From: Anaerofustis stercorihominis
Lineage (GTDB): Bacteria; Bacillota; Clostridia; Eubacteriales; Anaerofustaceae
Direction: 5' to 3'
NCBI RefSeq assembly: GCF_005844425.1
Contig: NZ_SPHL01000006.1
Coordinates: 21,340 to 76,649, forward strand
DNA length: 55,310 nt
Positions 51,595 to 55,310 of this stretch are shown in pieces (within the stretch, counting starts at the first letter, position 1; each line of letters begins with the position of its first letter). The notes under the pieces were generated by a model. It did no database searches. It had not been told where the DNA came from and worked only from the letters and a program-made list of their open reading frames with translations. Position numbers and translations under genes: made by a program.

Positions 51595-53109
51595 ATGGAA
51601 TTTGAACAAATGGTAAAAAAAATTAATTTAACCGGTAAGGAAGATAATATTGATATAGTTACAGAAGTTTTTGAAAGCGTAAAAATTCTTGATAATATGT
51701 CAAATATAGAAAGAATTTTGCTTACAAACAGCGATGCAATGATAAAAAACATATCCTTAAAGAATGGTAAGTTCGTTTTAAAGGGAATTTTAAGAGTTAA
51801 TATTTTGTATCTTGGGGAAAATGAGAGTCTGTGCGGTATAGATAAAAATATAGAATTCTTTGTTACCCTTGCAGAAGGAGAAAAATGGGATAAGCTTTAT
51901 AATCTAAAAACTCAGATTCAAAATATTGAATTTAGAGTGGTGAAGAAAAGAAGAATTGAAGTTAGCGCTAATGTAAGAGTATTTGGTATTTGTATGGCAG
52001 GAGAATATATAAACACAATAAGCGAAGAGGGAATGAAAGCACTTGAAGTTAAAACTTGTCATGATACGTTGAGTATTTTTGATACCAACTCTACAAAAGA
52101 AACATTTACTTTTAAAAAGGATATACCTTTAAGTGACAGTATAAATATTATTTTTGTCAGTGCAGCTTTAAGAGATATTAACACTAATGCGTCGGGGGTG
52201 GGCGTATTATACAGTGCAAAAGTTGAAATACTTCTTATATATAAAGACGGTTTTGAAGAAGACAGTGAGGTAACGATAGAAAAACTGGTTTATCCTATAA
52301 ATCATTTCATTGAAAAAGACCCTAAATTGAAATGCGACTATTATAATATAATCCCTAGCATTGAAAACGTGAATGCAAGGTATGTAATGGAAGATGAAGA
52401 TTCTTTCATAGAAATTAGTATGGATATGATTTCAAATACTTTGTTTAGTGAAAATAAAGAAATAGACGTTGTTCTTGACGCCTATAGTACGAATAAATCC
52501 ATAAAGCCGGTTTTAAAAGAACAAAATGTAATATCCCTAAAAAGTGAAACGGAAAAAAATATAAAAGTAAGTAATTCAAAAACCTTAATGGATATGGATA
52601 TGATAGGTTCTGTTATAGGGGACAGTGAAAATATTAGGTACGAGTATTCCATAGATGAAAACATATTAAGCATAAAAGGCGAAATAGAAGTAAATATGGT
52701 TACATATATAGATAACGACAGTAAATATTATGTTGATACCATAAATCTTCCTTTTGAAATGAAAGAAGAAGTAGATTTTTCAGGTGGAGATGACTTATTT
52801 ATAAATATTGATATAAATAATTTAGTCATAAACAGCTTAAACCAAACAATAAGCATTGATGGTGATATAAATATATGTGTTTATGTACTTGGAAGTATGA
52901 ATGTTATGAATTTATATGGAGTTGAACAGATAGAAAATGTAGAAGAAAAACAAAAAGATATAAAAGTAAAGATATATTACAAAGAAAGAAACGAGAGTTT
53001 ATGGGATATAGGAAAGAAAAACTTTATAAAATCAGATGATATCTTAGATATGAATGATATTGAAAATGAAAGCGATATAGAAGACGGTTATCCTCTTATT
53101 ATAAGGTAG
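51595..53109 (+). CDS. DUF3794 (SPOCS) domain protein, SipL-like, 504 aa
   Basis: Three SPOCS-type (DUF3794) repeats appear to cover residues ~1-420 (LKGILRVNILYLG near 50-70; later VSAALRDINTNASGVGVLYSAKVEILL), and the last ~50 residues look LysM-like (ESLWDIGKKN). This resembles SipL, which in C. difficile binds SpoIVA and builds the spore coat. It is 504 aa, near SipL length. GGAGG site. Weak ends of the repeats make the count approximate. It suggests sporulation potential in the host, but the family is also kept in some non-spore-formers. Confidence 0.75.
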   Translation: MEFEQMVKKINLTGKEDNIDIVTEVFESVKILDNMSNIERILLTNSDAMIKNISLKNGKFVLKGILRVNILYLGENESLCGIDKNIEFFVTLAEGEKWDKLYNLKTQIQNIEFRVVKKRRIEVSANVRVFGICMAGEYINTISEEGMKALEVKTCHDTLSIFDTNSTKETFTFKKDIPLSDSINIIFVSAALRDINTNASGVGVLYSAKVEILLIYKDGFEEDSEVTIEKLVYPINHFIEKDPKLKCDYYNIIPSIENVNARYVMEDEDSFIEISMDMISNTLFSENKEIDVVLDAYSTNKSIKPVLKEQNVISLKSETEKNIKVSNSKTLMDMDMIGSVIGDSENIRYEYSIDENILSIKGEIEVNMVTYIDNDSKYYVDTINLPFEMKEEVDFSGGDDLFINIDINNLVINSLNQTISIDGDINICVYVLGSMNVMNLYGVEQIENVEEKQKDIKVKIYYKERNESLWDIGKKNFIKSDDILDMNDIENESDIEDGYPLIIR

Positions 53110-53114
53110 TTTTA

Positions 53115-53143
53115 TTTACATTCCCTTATTATGTTGTTATAAT
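53115..53143 (+). promoter_or_regulatory. Promoter of the CmpB-like gene
   Basis: TTTACA (53115-53120) and TATAAT (53138-53143) with a 17-base spacer, 31 bases before the start. Confidence 0.55.
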
Positions 53144-53173
53144 ATGTTTTATTACATATAAGGGAGAAGACAT

Positions 53174-53992
53174 TTGGAATACATGACAATATACGATTAT
53201 TTAAGTTTTTTTATAATATATTCTTTTTTAGGCTGGTGCGTTGAGGTTATATATCAAACCTTTAAAGAAGGTCGTTTTATAAACAGAGGATTTTTGCATG
53301 GACCTGTTTGTCCGATTTACGGTTTTGGTGTTTTATTGGTAATATATTTTTTAGAGCCTTTAAAATCAAATTTTGTTATTTTGTTTTTTGGTTCTTTGGT
53401 TTTTACTACACTGCTGGAACTATGTACAGGTTTTGTGCTTGAAAAATTATTTGCAATAAGATGGTGGGACTATTCAAATAACAAGTTTAATTTAAACGGA
53501 TATATATGTTTATCTTTTTCGTTAATTTGGGCGTTTGCTTGTGTGTTCGTTGTGAATATTATCCACCCTCTTATAAACTTGTTCGTTGATGTTATTCCAT
53601 ATAATGCAGGCATTATTTTAATTATTTTTATTTTATTAATAATGCTTGTTGATTGTATTTTAACCGTTAATACAATATTAAAATTCAAGGCAAAATTAGA
53701 AAGACTAAGTCAAATTGGAGAAAAGCTTACACAGTTATCTGATAATATTGGTAAGAAACTTTCCGACGAAACCCTTGAATTTATGGATAAAGGTGAAAAA
53801 TTAAAAGAAGATATGTATCTTGAGAAGCTTGCTATAAAAGAGCTTAAAGATGAGAAAAAGGATATTATCGAAAATCATTTGATGAAATTCAGATATTATG
53901 AATATTTCAAATTCCATCCAAAAGTTAAATTTCAAAAATACAATGATGTTTTTGAAGAGCTACTTGAAAGAAGAAAAAAGAGAAAGCATTAA
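53174..53992 (+). CDS. CmpB-family (DUF1113-like) membrane protein, 272 aa
   Basis: A putative ABC permease of the CmpB family. Family marks are clear: FLGWCVEVIYQTFKEGRF, the loop NRGFLHGPVCPIYG, and RWWDYSNNKFNLNGYICLSFS. Five or so membrane helices (residues 8-170) are followed by a charged coiled-coil C-terminus (about 175-272, LERLSQIGEKLTQLSDNIGK). It starts at TTG 53174, nine bases after GGGAGA; an ATG three codons later is possible. No ATPase is adjacent, so transport function is unproven. Confidence 0.88.
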   Translation: MEYMTIYDYLSFFIIYSFLGWCVEVIYQTFKEGRFINRGFLHGPVCPIYGFGVLLVIYFLEPLKSNFVILFFGSLVFTTLLELCTGFVLEKLFAIRWWDYSNNKFNLNGYICLSFSLIWAFACVFVVNIIHPLINLFVDVIPYNAGIILIIFILLIMLVDCILTVNTILKFKAKLERLSQIGEKLTQLSDNIGKKLSDETLEFMDKGEKLKEDMYLEKLAIKELKDEKKDIIENHLMKFRYYEYFKFHPKVKFQKYNDVFEELLERRKKRKH

Positions 53993-54007
53993 TGCTTTCT
54001 TTTTTTA
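53981..54007 (+). terminator. Terminator of the CmpB-like gene
   Basis: The palindrome AGAAAGCATTAATGCTTTCT ends in a T-run and overlaps the stop codon. Confidence 0.88.
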
Positions 54008-54079
54008 TATTGAACATAAAAAATTTATTTTATATAATTATATTAATATAATTTGCTAAATGGAAATTAGGAGAAAAAT

Positions 54080-54973
54080 ATGTCCGAAATAAAATTATTT
54101 AAAATAAACAATGAAGTTGAACGATTGGTTCCTACACAAGTTTTACTTGAAAAAGAACTTCAGAATTTAATTGAAAATAATATGGAACAGTTTTTTGGTG
54201 TTCGTTTTTTGTATAGCGAATATAGTATACCAAGTGGGAGAATGGATAGTATTGGGATTGATGAAAATAACTGTCCGGTAATTTTTGAATATAAAAGAAG
54301 CAGTAACGAAAATGTTATTAATCAAGGATTGTTTTATTTAGATTGGCTGCTTGACCATAAAGCGAATTTTAAACTTCTTGTTATGGAGAAATTAGGAAGT
54401 GATGCTGCAGAATTAATAGACTGGTCTGCTCCTTGTGTAATTTGTGTTGCAAATGATTTTACAAAATATGATGTACATGCAGTTAATCAAATGCAAAGAA
54501 ATATAAAGTTAGTAAAATATAAAAAATATAATGATGAACTTATTTTATTTGAACACTTAAATGCTCCGATTATAAAAAATAGTGTAGATAGTACAGTAAA
54601 CGAAGAAAAGAGAAATTCATCACAAAAAACTCATTTAGAAAAATTAAATAATTTATCAAAAGAATTACATATTTTATATGATTCAATTTGTGATTATATT
54701 GAATCTTTAGGGGACGATATTGTTTCTAATCAATTAAAACTTTATTTAGCATATAAAAAAGTTCAAAATATGGCATGTATTGAGGTTTATAATAAACAAA
54801 TTATAATATATTTAAAACTTAGCCCCGATACAGTTATATTAGAAAATGGATTTACAAGAGATATGAGAAACGTTGGACATTATGGAACGGGAGATTTGCA
54901 AATTACCATAAAAAACAATAATGATTTTGAGAAAGCAAAACCTTTAATCGAAAGAGCATATAATGAAATGTAG
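54080..54973 (+). CDS. DUF5655-type protein with PD-(D/E)XK-like nuclease fold, 297 aa
   Basis: Residues ~15-130 resemble the DUF91/NucS-like nuclease fold: MEQFFGVRFLYSEYSI, GRMDSIGIDENN, then VIFEYKRS (the D..ExK arrangement). Residues ~180-297 match the DUF5655 domain (LHILYDSICDYIESLGDDIV, then FTRDMRNVGHYGTGDLQ). AGGAG site and a terminator downstream, so it is a separate unit. Family members are found in defence-like and accessory regions, but no partner is seen here. Nuclease activity is inferred from the motif. Confidence 0.78.
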   Translation: MSEIKLFKINNEVERLVPTQVLLEKELQNLIENNMEQFFGVRFLYSEYSIPSGRMDSIGIDENNCPVIFEYKRSSNENVINQGLFYLDWLLDHKANFKLLVMEKLGSDAAELIDWSAPCVICVANDFTKYDVHAVNQMQRNIKLVKYKKYNDELILFEHLNAPIIKNSVDSTVNEEKRNSSQKTHLEKLNNLSKELHILYDSICDYIESLGDDIVSNQLKLYLAYKKVQNMACIEVYNKQIIIYLKLSPDTVILENGFTRDMRNVGHYGTGDLQITIKNNNDFEKAKPLIERAYNEM

Positions 54974-55007
54974 AAAAATAGCCTTGAATAAAGGTTATTT
55001 TTTTATT
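54974..55007 (+). terminator. Terminator of the DUF5655 gene
   Basis: AAAATAGCCTT and AAGGTTATTTT form a stem with one G-U pair, then a T-run. Confidence 0.85.
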
Positions 55008-55064
55008 AATAAAAGAACATCATTTTGAATACATTTAAGTAAAGACTTTTTTAAGGAGAATGAT

Positions 55065-55265
55065 GTGAAGTTACAGTGTCTGCATTTTAATAACAGAAAA
55101 ACTTATAGATACATTACTCATTTTGAAAATGAGTATTATTTATTTTGTGAAGATCCCCTATCTTGTATATATTCTCTTGTTAAATATGATAAAGAAAAAA
55201 GTACTGCAAGGGATATTCTTCTTTTTGAAAATTATTTTGATTATAAGATTGATGATTATTGCTGA
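55065..55265 (+). CDS. Small protein of unknown function, 66 aa
   Basis: A short, aromatic-rich protein (QCLHFNNRKTYRYITHFENE) with no recognised motif. It starts with GTG behind AAGGAG six bases earlier. A second frame (55252-55310) opens near its end and runs off the window; either a coupled downstream gene or a frameshift could explain this. Confidence 0.5.
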   Translation: MKLQCLHFNNRKTYRYITHFENEYYLFCEDPLSCIYSLVKYDKEKSTARDILLFENYFDYKIDDYC

Positions 55266-55310
55266 ACTTAAAATTAGAGGTGTAGTATCTGATGAAGAAA
55301 ATCCTACTAC
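55252..55310 (+). CDS. Possible start of an overlapping gene, cut by the window edge
   Basis: ATG 55252 opens a frame reading MIIAELKIRGVVSDEENPTT to the edge, overlapping the 66-aa gene by 14 bases. No ribosome site is obvious, so translation would be coupled, or this may be the shifted end of the same gene. Confidence 0.25.
   Translation, partial: MIIAELKIRGVVSDEENPT

Noticed and set aside
1-55310. CRISPR arrays, insertion sequences, prophage or attachment sites
   Set aside because: No spaced identical repeats, transposase, integrase or phage structural gene is visible; the tRNA genes have no repeated 3' ends nearby.

Overview
The window is uniformly AT-rich, with strong GGAGG-type ribosome sites, hairpin plus T-run terminators at most gene ends and TTGACA/TATAAT-type promoters. 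That pattern, together with Hcp, a clostridial-type ferredoxin, two galactitol-type PTS permeases, a DUF3794/SipL-like protein and many membrane transporters, points to a low-GC anaerobic Firmicute (Clostridia-like, probably host-associated). It looks chromosomal: I see no integrase, transposase, phage gene, CRISPR array or replication origin. The species cannot be fixed from the window.

Layout. 0-5.7 kb: a ribbon-helix-helix protein in an operon with clpB, then small membrane and regulatory genes of unknown role. 5.8-12.7 kb: a complete type I restriction-modification operon on the minus strand (hsdM, a RhuM-like gene, hsdS, hsdR); hsdS carries four perfect 12-bp repeats encoding TAEL units. 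12.9-17.6 kb: a sugar acetyltransferase, an orphan gene, and a nitrosative-stress module (divergent Crp/Fnr regulator, then cupin, ferredoxin and hcp). 17.7-19.6 kb: tRNA-Arg and PTS enzyme I. 20-25.2 kb: a repeat-rich, sortase-anchored surface protein, a CLC chloride/proton antiporter and a two-domain metzincin-like plus MORN-repeat protein. 25.4-27.9 kb: upp, a vitamin B6 salvage pair and a small membrane protein. 28.2-32.0 kb: an operon with a DeoR regulator, galactitol-type PTS IIB and IIC, a 106-aa unknown protein and a metal-dependent amidohydrolase. 32.1-36.7 kb: a BceRS-like two-component system, then a yybP-ykoY-type (Mn2+) riboswitch in front of a P-type cation ATPase. 36.8-44.5 kb: an XRE/membrane-protein pair, a lipoprotein, a Na/Pi cotransporter, a MarR-MATE efflux pair, an anion permease and a PAP2-fold protein lacking its catalytic histidines. 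44.6-44.9 kb: a tRNA cluster (fMet, Met, Glu). 45.1-50.9 kb: an orphan galactitol-type IIC, a PPC/DUF296 protein, a MerR regulator and an OpuC-type osmoprotectant ABC transporter. 51-55.3 kb: a MazF-type toxin without a visible antitoxin, a SipL-like protein, a CmpB-family membrane protein, a DUF5655 nuclease-like protein and fragments at the edge.

How the genes fit together. PTS enzyme I would phosphorylate HPr (not in the window), which would feed the PTS operon through a IIA encoded elsewhere. Several transport genes carry visible cis-control: the Mn riboswitch, a MarR palindrome, a catabolite-repression-like site plus inverted repeat in front of the DeoR operon, and Pho-box-like repeats near the phosphate transporter. 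The least ordinary items are the CLC/metzincin-MORN gene pair, the PTS/amidohydrolase operon with its unknown small protein, the RHH-clpB operon with repeated operator-like elements, and the repeat-bearing hsdS.
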